The position numbers were made by a program, and so were the translations under genes. DNA of 64,000 nt, taken from positions 558,001-622,000 of the forward strand of contig OZ242974.1 of the NCBI GenBank assembly GCA_965211775.1, read 5' to 3'. This document shows positions 26,740 to 35,384 of this stretch, piece after piece; within the stretch, counting starts at the first letter, position 1; every line of letters begins with the position of its first letter. Below the pieces are notes generated by a model. The model worked only from the letters and a program-made list of their open reading frames with translations, was not told the origin of the DNA and did not search any database. The stretch comes from Thiodiazotropha sp040506975 (GTDB lineage: Bacteria > Pseudomonadota > Gammaproteobacteria > Chromatiales > Chromatiaceae).

Positions 26740-27300
26740 AAAACTTATACGCCCCAACTTATCATCTTGGATCTTATGATGCCGGATACTGATGGCCTGA
26801 CGGCGTGTAAAGAGATACGCAAATGGTATACCGGCCCGATTCTCATATTGACCGCGCTCAATGAAGACGTGGATGAAATCGTCGGTTTGGAAGTTGGCGC
26901 GGATGACTATATCGGCAAGCCGCTCAAACCAAGAGTACTGTTGGCCAGGATAAGGGCCTTAATACGCCGTAATAAGGATTATCCACAGTCCGAAGATGCC
27001 GTCAATGTCGGGAATATGGTGATTTATAGGAAAAGCCGTACAGCATATATTGATGATTCATTGCTCGATATCACTGATGCTGAATTCGATCTATTAGTCT
27101 ATCTTGCAAAAAGAGCCGGAACAATCGTAACACGTGATGGCATATACAATGATATATTCCATTTCAAGTACGATGGCCTGGATAGAACGCTCGACATCAG
27201 AATTTCCCGCCTGCGTAAAAAAATCTCAGGGTACGAAAATTGCGGGATCATAATTAAAACTGTCCGGTCGAAAGGCTACTTATTCGTGGATAGTGCATGA
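26740..27300 (+). pseudogene. OmpR/PhoB-type response regulator, N-terminus removed by IS1595
   Basis: The frame is in register from the IS edge (KTYTPQLIILDLMMPDTDG…). It keeps the phospho-acceptor Asp in ILDLMMPD, the Thr in ILTALNED and the Lys in YIGKPLK, but lacks about the first 45 residues with the acidic Mg-binding pair and the first two strands. The C-terminal winged-helix DNA-binding domain (about residues 95–185) is complete, ending VRSKGYLFV. Translation could restart at the TTG at 26767, giving 177 residues. A receiver lacking its acidic pocket should not be phosphorylated. The stop overlaps the kinase start (27297) by four bases. Confidence 0.8.
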
Positions 27301-28619
27301 AATCACTCTATTTTCGCTGTATAGCCATCATTATTCCGATATTGATCTTTTGGTTTATCCTGACATCCTGGCTGCATAGCTATATCGAATTTGATCCTAT
27401 GCACCCACCAAATGTTGATTTTAAGATCGTTCGTGAAAAAATAAAGCAGCACACCAGTCAGAACACCGAGATCGACTACGAAGGAATCCGCGACATAGCC
27501 AAAGACTTCGAAATGTCCGTAAGCGTTTTGGATAAAAGCGAACATTTCATAAACATTCCAGAACTCACTGAAATCAAGCGTAAAGGTTACTTGGAGTTCT
27601 TTGATGAGAATAACAGATATAGTCAGTTAATACAGTTGAGGGAACCTGACTTAATACTCGAACTTTCAGAGAAAGGCTCTCTGTTACAGGACTCGGAATT
27701 GCTGGACTTTATATCAATGATACTGCTTGTTGCGCTCTCTGCCACGGGTTTGTATATTGCGATTAACCCGTTTGAAGTTCAACTCGCAAATGTTCTCAAT
27801 AATCTTTCGCTGCTAAACAGTGACGGTAAGGCGTCAAGACTCAACAACACACAATCCGGCACTCCCGGCGATATTGCCCGTGAGCTCGACATACTGACTG
27901 ACAATCTGAGCAAACTGGTTGAGAACCGGACAAGCCTTTTAGTGGCGCACCAGGATTTACTGCATGGTGTCGCTCACGAATTCAGGTCACCCATGGCTAG
28001 ATTGAACTTTGCCGTTGAAATGCTGAATACGGCAAAAACCGACATGGACGCAGATTCATTGTATGAGGATATCTGTACGGCCCTTGAAGAAATGGATCAA
28101 CTGGTCAAAGAAGTACTGCAATATTCCCGGCTACAACATGGTGACAAGGTCAGGGAATATAATAGATTCAATATTATTGAACTGGTCCGCTCAGTCATTA
28201 CGAAACAGAAAAGCATTACACCTCGAATCGCTATCAAATACGAGGGAGAGGATATCGAAATTCAGGCGATCGAGTATTTGATCGAAAGGGCGATAATCAA
28301 CCTACTCCGAAATGCATGCCATTTTGCGCAACGTAACGTGCTGATCTCATGGCAACGACAAGACAATGACATCCTAATTAAGGTGGCCAATGACGGAATC
28401 GGTATCCCACCTGGTAAAAGAGAGCTGATTTTTGAACCATTTACCCGACTGGACCCCAGCCGGTCACGCGAATCAGGCGGTATCGGATTAGGCCTTTCCA
28501 TTACTAAGAGTATTTGCACAAATCATCACGGAACCATAACTGTCGGAGAAAGCCCGCTTGGCGGAGCTGAGTTTCGTATTCGCATTCCCACAACCTATAA
28601 AGTGCCTGAAAACATTTAA
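27297..28619 (+). CDS. Sensor histidine kinase, partner of the truncated regulator
   Basis: The 440-residue inner-membrane protein has one helix at about 7–28, a sensor region of about 110 residues facing the periplasm and a second helix at about 139–160. Then come a HAMP-like linker, the dimerisation/phospho-acceptor motif HGVAHEFRSPMARL (about 223–236, with the His in AHEF), an N box NLLRNACHFA, a G1 box NDGIGIPP and a G2 box GGIGLGLSI. The signal is unknown. Because its regulator is beheaded and the promoter side is now IS sequence, the pathway is probably cut unless another regulator is used. Confidence 0.85.
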   Translation: MKSLYFRCIAIIIPILIFWFILTSWLHSYIEFDPMHPPNVDFKIVREKIKQHTSQNTEIDYEGIRDIAKDFEMSVSVLDKSEHFINIPELTEIKRKGYLEFFDENNRYSQLIQLREPDLILELSEKGSLLQDSELLDFISMILLVALSATGLYIAINPFEVQLANVLNNLSLLNSDGKASRLNNTQSGTPGDIARELDILTDNLSKLVENRTSLLVAHQDLLHGVAHEFRSPMARLNFAVEMLNTAKTDMDADSLYEDICTALEEMDQLVKEVLQYSRLQHGDKVREYNRFNIIELVRSVITKQKSITPRIAIKYEGEDIEIQAIEYLIERAIINLLRNACHFAQRNVLISWQRQDNDILIKVANDGIGIPPGKRELIFEPFTRLDPSRSRESGGIGLGLSITKSICTNHHGTITVGESPLGGAEFRIRIPTTYKVPENI

Positions 28620-28699
28620 AACCATCTACAAAACGGTGCTGGTCCTGTTGGAACAATAACGGTCAAACATCAGAGCAATCATTATATATATGGATGCGG

Positions 28700-30526
28700 C
28701 TACTCTACCGTCACCGATTTCGCCAGATTCCGCGGCTGATCCACATCGGTCCCCTTCAATATGGCAACATGATAGGGAAGCAACTGCAACGGAACGGTAT
28801 AGACGATCGGCGCCGTGGAGGGATAGATGTCGGAGAGGGTCAGGTTCTGGAAGCGATCCAGGCCGATCTTCACCTTCTGATCGCTGAACAGGAACAGTTC
28901 ACCGCCACGGGCGCGTACCTCCTGCAGATTCGATATGACTTTTTCCAACAGCGGATCGTCGGGTAGTGCGCAGATCACCGGCATCTCGGCATCGACCAGC
29001 GCCAGGGGACCGTGTTTGAGTTCACCGGCAGGGTAGGCCTCGGCGTGGATGTAGGAGATCTCTTTCAGTTTCAACGCGCCCTCCATGGCGATCGGATAGA
29101 AGCTGCCTCTGCCGAGAAATAGGGCGTGGTTCTTTTCCGCAAAGGCATTCGCCATCTCTTTGATGGCGTCGTTCAGCTCCAGGATCACTTCGACCTGGCG
29201 CGGCAGTGCATGCAGCTCCTCCACCAGCTCACGCTCTCTTTCGGCGCTCATGCCGCGACGCTTGGCCAGGGCAAGGACCAGCAGCCTCAGGGCCACCAGC
29301 TGGGTGGTGAAGGCCTTGGTGGATGCCACGCCGATCTCTGGGCCTGCCCGGGTCATCAGGGCCACATTGGATTCCCGCACCAGCGAGCTCTCGGGTACGT
29401 TGCAGATGGTCAGGCTTCCCAGGTAGCCCTGGGTCTCGGCGCCACGCAACGCGGCCAGGGTATCCGCGGTCTCGCCTGATTGGGAGATCGTGACGAACAG
29501 GGTGTTCTCGGGCACCACCACCTGCCGGTAGCGAAACTCGCTCGCCACCTCGACGCTGCAGTGAACGCCGACCTCTTCCAGCCAATAGCGTGCAACCAGA
29601 CCGGCATGGTAACTGGTGCCGCAGGCGATGATGTGTACGTTTTGGGTCTTGTCCAGGAGCTGTTTCGCTTCGAAACCGAATGAATCTTCGAGCAGCTTGC
29701 CCTTATGAATCCGTCCCTCCAGGGTCTCTGCAATCACTGCCGGCTGTTCATAGATCTCTTTCAGCATATAGTGCCGGTAGGGTCCCTTTTCCGCGCTCGA
29801 TGCGGAAACCCGGGAGGTGCGGACCTCACGCGCTACCTGACGGCCCTGGTCATCGAAAATCTTCACCTCATCCCTCGAGACATGAGCCAGGTCGCCCTCA
29901 TCCAGGAAGATAAAACGTTGTGTTACCGGCAACAGGGCAAACACATCCGAAGCGATAAAGTTCTCTCCCACGCCAAGCCCGATGACCAACGGACTGCCGG
30001 CCCTGATGACCACCATCTGATCGGGATCATCCGGACTGACAACGGCCAGCGCATAGGCGCCGACCAGTTTACTGCTCGCCTTTCGTATGGCTTTGATGAA
30101 ATCGGGTTCCGATGCCAGCACATCCGCCAGCAGATGGGCGATGACCTCCGTATCGGTCTCAGAGGTGAAAGTAAAACCCTTGGCGCTCAAGTCCTGACGC
30201 AGATCGGCATAGTTTTCGATGATACCGTTGTGTACGATCGCCACCCGCTCACCGCTCATATGAGGGTGTGCGTTGCGCTCCGCCGGCATACCGTGTGTAG
30301 CCCAGCGGGTATGGGCGATACCCAGACTGCTTGAAAGTGCTGCCCCGTCGATCAGGTCCTTGAGCGCGGCGACCTTGCCTACCGAACGAATCCGCTGAAT
30401 GTGCTGACGCTCATCCAGTACCGCAACACCGGCCGAGTCATAACCCCGATATTCAAGGCGTTTCAGTCCCTCCATCAGGATGGGAACAACATCCCGTTGT
30501 GCGATTCCACCGACGATGCCACACAT
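28700..30526 (-). CDS. glmS: Glutamine–fructose-6-phosphate aminotransferase (isomerising)
   Basis: This 608-residue enzyme makes glucosamine-6-phosphate, the entry to peptidoglycan and LPS amino sugars. Residue Cys2, after the initiator Met in MCGIVGG, is the glutaminase nucleophile. The N-terminal class II glutamine amidotransferase domain runs to about 240, followed by two SIS sugar-isomerase domains with TISQSGETADTLAA and the C-terminal LAKSVTVE. It lies 20 bp after glmU on the same strand, the standard arrangement downstream of atp in gammaproteobacteria. Confidence 0.97.
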   Translation of the reverse strand: MCGIVGGIAQRDVVPILMEGLKRLEYRGYDSAGVAVLDERQHIQRIRSVGKVAALKDLIDGAALSSSLGIAHTRWATHGMPAERNAHPHMSGERVAIVHNGIIENYADLRQDLSAKGFTFTSETDTEVIAHLLADVLASEPDFIKAIRKASSKLVGAYALAVVSPDDPDQMVVIRAGSPLVIGLGVGENFIASDVFALLPVTQRFIFLDEGDLAHVSRDEVKIFDDQGRQVAREVRTSRVSASSAEKGPYRHYMLKEIYEQPAVIAETLEGRIHKGKLLEDSFGFEAKQLLDKTQNVHIIACGTSYHAGLVARYWLEEVGVHCSVEVASEFRYRQVVVPENTLFVTISQSGETADTLAALRGAETQGYLGSLTICNVPESSLVRESNVALMTRAGPEIGVASTKAFTTQLVALRLLVLALAKRRGMSAERERELVEELHALPRQVEVILELNDAIKEMANAFAEKNHALFLGRGSFYPIAMEGALKLKEISYIHAEAYPAGELKHGPLALVDAEMPVICALPDDPLLEKVISNLQEVRARGGELFLFSDQKVKIGLDRFQNLTLSDIYPSTAPIVYTVPLQLLPYHVAILKGTDVDQPRNLAKSVTVE

Positions 30527-30546
30527 GCTCTAACTCCCCCTGGATG

Positions 30547-31920
30547 TTACGCTTTCGGCTTCTTGACCGGTCTCTGCCAGCCATCGACGCTGATCTGTTT
30601 TGCCCGTGTCAGGGTCAGCTTTTCCGATGGTGCGTCTTTGCTGATGGTTGAACCGGCGCCGATGGTCGCACCCTCACCGACTACCACCGGCGCGATCAAC
30701 TGGGTGTCCGAACCGATGAAGGCGCGATCACCGATGACCGTTCTATGCTTGTTGGCGCCATCGTAATTACAGGTGATGGTGCCGGCGCCGATATTTACCT
30801 GTTCACCGACCTCGCTGTCACCGACGTAGCTGAGATGGTTTATCTTGCTTCCATCTGCCACCTGGCTCTTCTTTAGCTCGACGAAATTACCGATATGGAC
30901 ATGATCGGCCAGACGGCTCTCCGGCCGAATCCGCGCAAAGGGGCCAATACGGCATTCGCTGCCGATCTCGGCGCCTTCCAATACACTGTTGGCAAATATC
31001 TCTGTCCCCTCGCCGATTGAACAATCCTTCAACACCACATTCGGACCGACCCTGACCCCGTCCGCAAGGCTGACGCTACCCTCGATGATGACATTACAAT
31101 CGAGGAAAACATCCTGTCCTGTGGTCAGGCGACCACGAATGTCGATGCGCAGGGGATCCGCCAGGGTGGCGCCGTTGTGCATCAAGCCCTCGGCCAGCTG
31201 GCGTTGATGGTAACGTTCGAGATAGGCCAGTTGTTTGCGGTCATTTACCCCCATGACCTCCTCTTCACTGTCTGGATGGACCGCCAGGATATTTACCCCG
31301 TCCTCTACCGCCATGGCGATGATATCGGTCAGATAGTACTCTTTTTGCGCATTGTTGTTATCGAGTCGCGCAAGCCACATCTCGAGCCTCTCCCGTTTTA
31401 CCGCCAGGGTCCCCGTATTGATCTCGGTAATCTCCTGCTCGCGTTGACTGGCATCCTTCTGTTCGACGATGCGGATGATCCGGTCCATACCATCACGCAA
31501 GATCCGCCCATATCCAGTGGGATCGGGTAGATCGACCGTCAACAGCGCCAGGTCGCTCATTCTCAAGCAACTCAACAGACCGGTCAGTGTCGACCCGCTG
31601 ATCAAGGGTACATCACCGTACAGGATCAGTACCTGGTCGACTTTTCGCAGAGAAGGCAGCGCCTGCATCACGGCATGACCGGTACCGAGGCGCTCGGTCT
31701 GTTCCACCCATGTCAGATCCGGGGCGGAGAGCTGAGTGGGCACCAACTCACCCCCGTGGCCATAGACAATGGTGATCTCATCAGGATTGACCGAGCGCGC
31801 CGTATCGATCACATGACCAAGCAGCGCTTTCCCGGCCAACTGGTGCAGAACCTTGGGAAGCCTGGAACGCATTCGCGTACCTTCACCCGCAGCCAAAATC
31901 AGTGCCCCCAGATCCATCAA
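30547..31920 (-). CDS. glmU: Bifunctional GlcNAc-1-P uridyltransferase / GlcN-1-P acetyltransferase
   Basis: This 457-residue cytoplasmic enzyme forms UDP-GlcNAc. The N-terminal pyrophosphorylase domain starts LILAAGEGTRMRSRLPKVLH, the nucleotide-binding signature. The C-terminal left-handed beta-helix acetyltransferase domain runs from about 250, with NIGAGTITCNYDGANKH near 380. Either of two adjacent Met codons may be the start. It is transcribed with glmS. Confidence 0.97.
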   Translation of the reverse strand: MMDLGALILAAGEGTRMRSRLPKVLHQLAGKALLGHVIDTARSVNPDEITIVYGHGGELVPTQLSAPDLTWVEQTERLGTGHAVMQALPSLRKVDQVLILYGDVPLISGSTLTGLLSCLRMSDLALLTVDLPDPTGYGRILRDGMDRIIRIVEQKDASQREQEITEINTGTLAVKRERLEMWLARLDNNNAQKEYYLTDIIAMAVEDGVNILAVHPDSEEEVMGVNDRKQLAYLERYHQRQLAEGLMHNGATLADPLRIDIRGRLTTGQDVFLDCNVIIEGSVSLADGVRVGPNVVLKDCSIGEGTEIFANSVLEGAEIGSECRIGPFARIRPESRLADHVHIGNFVELKKSQVADGSKINHLSYVGDSEVGEQVNIGAGTITCNYDGANKHRTVIGDRAFIGSDTQLIAPVVVGEGATIGAGSTISKDAPSEKLTLTRAKQISVDGWQRPVKKPKA

Positions 31921-32053
31921 TTCACCTCAATGCTGTAACCAATCCCGAGGATAGCTTAATACCATTCGGCAGTACCAGCTTCCAGGTAAAAAAATCACAC
32001 GCCAGGTCAGCGCAGGCTATAGGCGCTTGCGGGGAGATGAAAGTATGGAGGTG

Positions 32054-32542
32054 TCAATTCAGTGTATGGGATTGGCCCGGCAAACCCACTGACATGGCAT
32101 CTTCCCTGGTCGCGTCCCTAACCTCGAGAATCTTGACCTTGACCACCAGTGTCTTGCCTGCAAGAGGGTGGTTGCCGTCAACCGTCAACTTACCATCCTC
32201 GATCTTGGTGACGTAGAAGCTTTTTACCTCACCGGCCTCATTCTGCATCTGCACTTCTGCACCCAGCTGTCGAAATTGCGGGGGCACATTATCGATATCG
32301 TCGGTGAAGGTCAGGTCCGGATCATACTCACCGAAGGCATCACCGGAGGGGATGGTAAGAGTGACCTCGTCACCCTGGCACTTACCGGCCACCGCGCGGT
32401 CCATACCGCCAATCAGTTCGGTTTCGCCGCCATGGATATAGCTGACCGGAAGATCGCTCTGCTCCAGGGTATTACCATCCGGATCGGCAATGGAGTAGGT
32501 GAGGGAGACGAATTTTCCGTTCTGGATGATTTCTTTGGGCAT
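32054..32542 (-). CDS. FKBP-type peptidyl-prolyl isomerase, SlyD-like
   Basis: The 162-residue protein folds as an FKBP with an inserted chaperone flap. MPKEIIQNGKFVSLTYSI… is followed by LPVSYIHGGETELIGGMD and IPSGDAFGEYDPDL; the flap spans about 72–120, and NHPLAGKTLVVKVKILEV ends the FKBP part. It lacks the His/Cys-rich metal-binding tail of E. coli SlyD. It lies between atpC and glmU on the same strand, which is not the usual neighbour order, and a hairpin separates it from atpC. Confidence 0.9.
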   Translation of the reverse strand: MPKEIIQNGKFVSLTYSIADPDGNTLEQSDLPVSYIHGGETELIGGMDRAVAGKCQGDEVTLTIPSGDAFGEYDPDLTFTDDIDNVPPQFRQLGAEVQMQNEAGEVKSFYVTKIEDGKLTVDGNHPLAGKTLVVKVKILEVRDATREDAMSVGLPGQSHTLN

Positions 32543-32556
32543 AGCGGTATGGCGTG

Positions 32557-32576
32557 GGGCCTGACGAGTCAGGCCC
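32557..32576 (-). terminator. Hairpin between atpC and the slyD-like gene
   Basis: GGGCCTGA and TCAGGCCC form an 8-bp stem with a four-base loop, 20 bp after the atpC stop. No T run follows on the minus strand, so it may attenuate transcription or stabilise the mRNA rather than stop transcription fully. Confidence 0.5.
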
Positions 32577-32595
32577 TGTTATTGGGATGGGATGA

Positions 32596-33024
32596 TCAGG
32601 CGCCCTTACCCTTGCGGATACGCTCGATGGCTCGCAGCTGTGCCGCTGCCTCCACCAGTTCAGCCTGTGCCTTGGCGTATTCGAACTCGGAGGTTCGGTT
32701 CGCCATGGCATCTTCGGCACGGCGCTTGGCCTCCTGGGCGGCCGCCTCATCGAGGTCTGTGGCGCGAATCGCCGTATCGGCGAGTACGGTAACCACATGG
32801 GGCTGAACCTCGAGAATCCCGCCGGAGACATAAAAATGCTGCATCTCCTGACTATTCCCGGTGTCTACCCGAACCTCACCTGGTTTCAGTTGAGTCACCA
32901 GCGGCGTGTGGCGGGGAGCGATTCCCACCTCACCCATAACCGCGGGGGCGTATACCATCTCAGCGAGACCGCTGAAGATCTCGCCCTCGGCGCTGACGAT
33001 GTCCACATGGATTGTCATGGCCAT
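32596..33024 (-). CDS. atpC: ATP synthase F1 subunit epsilon
   Basis: The 142-residue central-stalk regulatory subunit starts with MTIHVDIVSAEGEIFSG and has the HTPLVTQLKPGEV segment of the N-terminal beta sandwich and a C-terminal helical pair rich in Ala/Glu/Arg. It is the last gene of the atp operon, 20 bp after atpD. Confidence 0.96.
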   Translation of the reverse strand: MAMTIHVDIVSAEGEIFSGLAEMVYAPAVMGEVGIAPRHTPLVTQLKPGEVRVDTGNSQEMQHFYVSGGILEVQPHVVTVLADTAIRATDLDEAAAQEAKRRAEDAMANRTSEFEYAKAQAELVEAAAQLRAIERIRKGKGA

Positions 33025-33043
33025 CTATTCTACTCCCAGCCGA

Positions 33044-34420
33044 TCAGGCCTTGCCACCGCGTTCGACGGCTTCGTCGATACCGCCGACCATATAGAAGGC
33101 CTGCTCCGGCAGATGATCGTATTCACCTTCGACGATCGCCTTGAAGCTGGCGATAGTGTCTTTCAGCGAGACATACTTGCCGGGGGTGCCGGTGAAGACC
33201 TCGGCCACGAAAAAGGGCTGAGACAGGAAGCGTTGTATCTTACGTGCGCGCTGCACCACCAGTTTGTCCTCTTCCGACAGCTCATCCATACCCAGGATGG
33301 CGATGATGTCCTTCAGCTCCTTGTAGCGCTGCAGGGTGCCCTGCACGGCGCGGGCCACACTATAGTGTTCCTGGCCCACCACATTGGGATCGAGAATACG
33401 GGAGGTGGAATCGAGAGGGTCCACCGCCGGATAGATACCCAGCTCGGCGATCTGACGGGAGAGCACCAGCGTCGCGTCCAGATGCGCGAAGGTGGTCGCG
33501 GGCGAGGGATCGGTCAGATCGTCCGCCGGTACGTAGACCGCCTGGAAGGAGGTGATGGAGCCGGTCTTGGTGGAGGTGATACGCTCCTGCAACGCACCCA
33601 TCTCCTCGGCCAGGGTCGGCTGATAACCCACCGCTGAAGGCATACGGCCCAGCAGGGCGGATACCTCGGTACCGGCCAGGGTGTAACGATAGATGTTGTC
33701 CACGAACATCAGTACGTCGCGGCCTTCGTCACGGAAATTCTCGGCGATGGTCAGTCCGGTCAGGGCCACACGCAGACGGTTGCCCGGGGGCTCGTTCATC
33801 TGACCGTAGACCAGGGCTACCTTGTCGAGTACCCCGCCTTCCTGCATCTCATGGTAGAAGTCGTTACCCTCGCGGGTACGCTCACCCACACCGGCGAATA
33901 CGGAGAAACCGGAGTGCTCCACCGCGATGTTACGGATCAGCTCCATCAGGGTAACGGTCTTGCCCACGCCGGCGCCGCCGAACAGCCCTATCTTACCGCC
34001 CTTGGCGATGGGCATGATCAGGTCGATAACCTTGATGCCGGTTTCGAGGATCTCGGTGGTGGCCGCCTGGTCTTCCAGCTTCGGCGGCAGACGGTGGATC
34101 GGCATCAGCTTGTCGGCTTTGACATCACCGGCTTCGTCGACCGGATTGCCGAGCACGTCCATGATGCGGCCAAGAGTGCCCTGACCGACCGGGATACTGA
34201 TCGGGGCGCCGGTGGACTCCACGGTGACACCGCGCTTCAGTCCATCTGTCGATCCCATGGCGATGGTTCTCACCACCCCGTCGCCCAGCTGCTGCTGGAC
34301 TTCAAGTGTGAGGCCCGCCTCTTCGATCTTGAGTGCCTCGTAGACCTTCGGCATCTCACCGCGTGCGAACTGTACGTCCACCACGGCACCGATGATTTCA
34401 ACCACATTGCCCGAACTCAT
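33044..34420 (-). CDS. atpD: ATP synthase F1 subunit beta
   Basis: This 458-residue catalytic subunit carries the P-loop GGAGVGKT (about 150), GVGERTREGNDFY, the DELSEE-type loop (MDELSEEDKL) and the catalytic-site SALLGRMPSAVGYQPTL. It converts ADP and phosphate to ATP at the membrane-bound F1 head. Confidence 0.98.
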   Translation of the reverse strand: MSSGNVVEIIGAVVDVQFARGEMPKVYEALKIEEAGLTLEVQQQLGDGVVRTIAMGSTDGLKRGVTVESTGAPISIPVGQGTLGRIMDVLGNPVDEAGDVKADKLMPIHRLPPKLEDQAATTEILETGIKVIDLIMPIAKGGKIGLFGGAGVGKTVTLMELIRNIAVEHSGFSVFAGVGERTREGNDFYHEMQEGGVLDKVALVYGQMNEPPGNRLRVALTGLTIAENFRDEGRDVLMFVDNIYRYTLAGTEVSALLGRMPSAVGYQPTLAEEMGALQERITSTKTGSITSFQAVYVPADDLTDPSPATTFAHLDATLVLSRQIAELGIYPAVDPLDSTSRILDPNVVGQEHYSVARAVQGTLQRYKELKDIIAILGMDELSEEDKLVVQRARKIQRFLSQPFFVAEVFTGTPGKYVSLKDTIASFKAIVEGEYDHLPEQAFYMVGGIDEAVERGGKA

Positions 34421-34489
34421 TTCTGGTTCCTCTTGCCGCTCCAGGCGACTCTCAAAATAATAAAAACTAATTCTTTTCCCCGGCTGTCA

Positions 34490-35350
34490 TCAGACAGCCG
34501 CCGCACCGCCGACGATCTCCGATATCTCCTGGGTGATCGCGGCCTGGCGCGCCTTGTTGTAGATCTGCTGCAGCTCGTCGATCAGCTCACCCGCATTGTC
34601 CGAGGCCGCCTTCATCGCCACCATTCGTGCAGACTGCTCACTGGCGCCGTTTTCCACCACGGACTGGTAGACCAGGGACTCCACATATCGGCTCAGCAGG
34701 TTGTCGAGCACATCTTTCGAATCCGGTTCGTAGATGTAGTCCCAATGGTGCTTCAAGTCTTCCTCCATGGTGGAGGCTATGGGCACCAGCTGTTCGACAG
34801 TGGGACTCTGGGTCATGGTGTTGACGAAGTGGTTGTAGGCGATGTAGATACGATCGATCTTGCCCTCGGCATAGGCATCCAGCATCACCTTGACGGTGCC
34901 GATCAGGTCCTCGATGTGGGGCGTGTCGCCCAGGTGGGTCGCCTGACTGACCACATTACCGCCGAAACGGCCGAAAAATCCCAGCGCCTTGTTGCCGATA
35001 GTACAGAAATCGACCTCTGTACCGCTGTCCCTATGCACCCTCATATCCTTGACCAGCTTGCGGAACAGATTATTGTTCAAACCACCGCAAAGCCCTCGAT
35101 CGGAGGAAACGATGATATATCCGATCCGTTTCACTTCACGCTCGATCATGAAGGTGTGCTTATACTCGGGATGCGCGTGAAACAGATGCCCGATGACGTT
35201 GCGCATCTTCTCCGCATAGGGCCGCGTGGCCGCCATCCGGTTCTGCGCCTTACGCATCTTCGAGGCCGCCACCATCTCCATCGCCTTGGTGATCTTGCTC
35301 GTATTCTTGATACTGGCAATCTGTGTGCGTATCTCTTTTGCGCCTGCCAT
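34490..35350 (-). CDS. atpG: ATP synthase F1 subunit gamma
   Basis: The 286-residue rotor shaft starts MAGAKEIRTQIASIKNTSKITKAMEMVAASKMRKAQ, a standard N-terminal coiled coil, has SDRGLCGGLNNNLF in the middle, and ends in the C-terminal helix with MKAASDNAGELIDELQQIYNKARQAAITQEI. It lies between atpA and atpD. Confidence 0.98.
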   Translation of the reverse strand: MAGAKEIRTQIASIKNTSKITKAMEMVAASKMRKAQNRMAATRPYAEKMRNVIGHLFHAHPEYKHTFMIEREVKRIGYIIVSSDRGLCGGLNNNLFRKLVKDMRVHRDSGTEVDFCTIGNKALGFFGRFGGNVVSQATHLGDTPHIEDLIGTVKVMLDAYAEGKIDRIYIAYNHFVNTMTQSPTVEQLVPIASTMEEDLKHHWDYIYEPDSKDVLDNLLSRYVESLVYQSVVENGASEQSARMVAMKAASDNAGELIDELQQIYNKARQAAITQEISEIVGGAAAV

Positions 35351-35384
35351 AACTCTGAACCTTATCTCGTGTTACGTACCCGGC

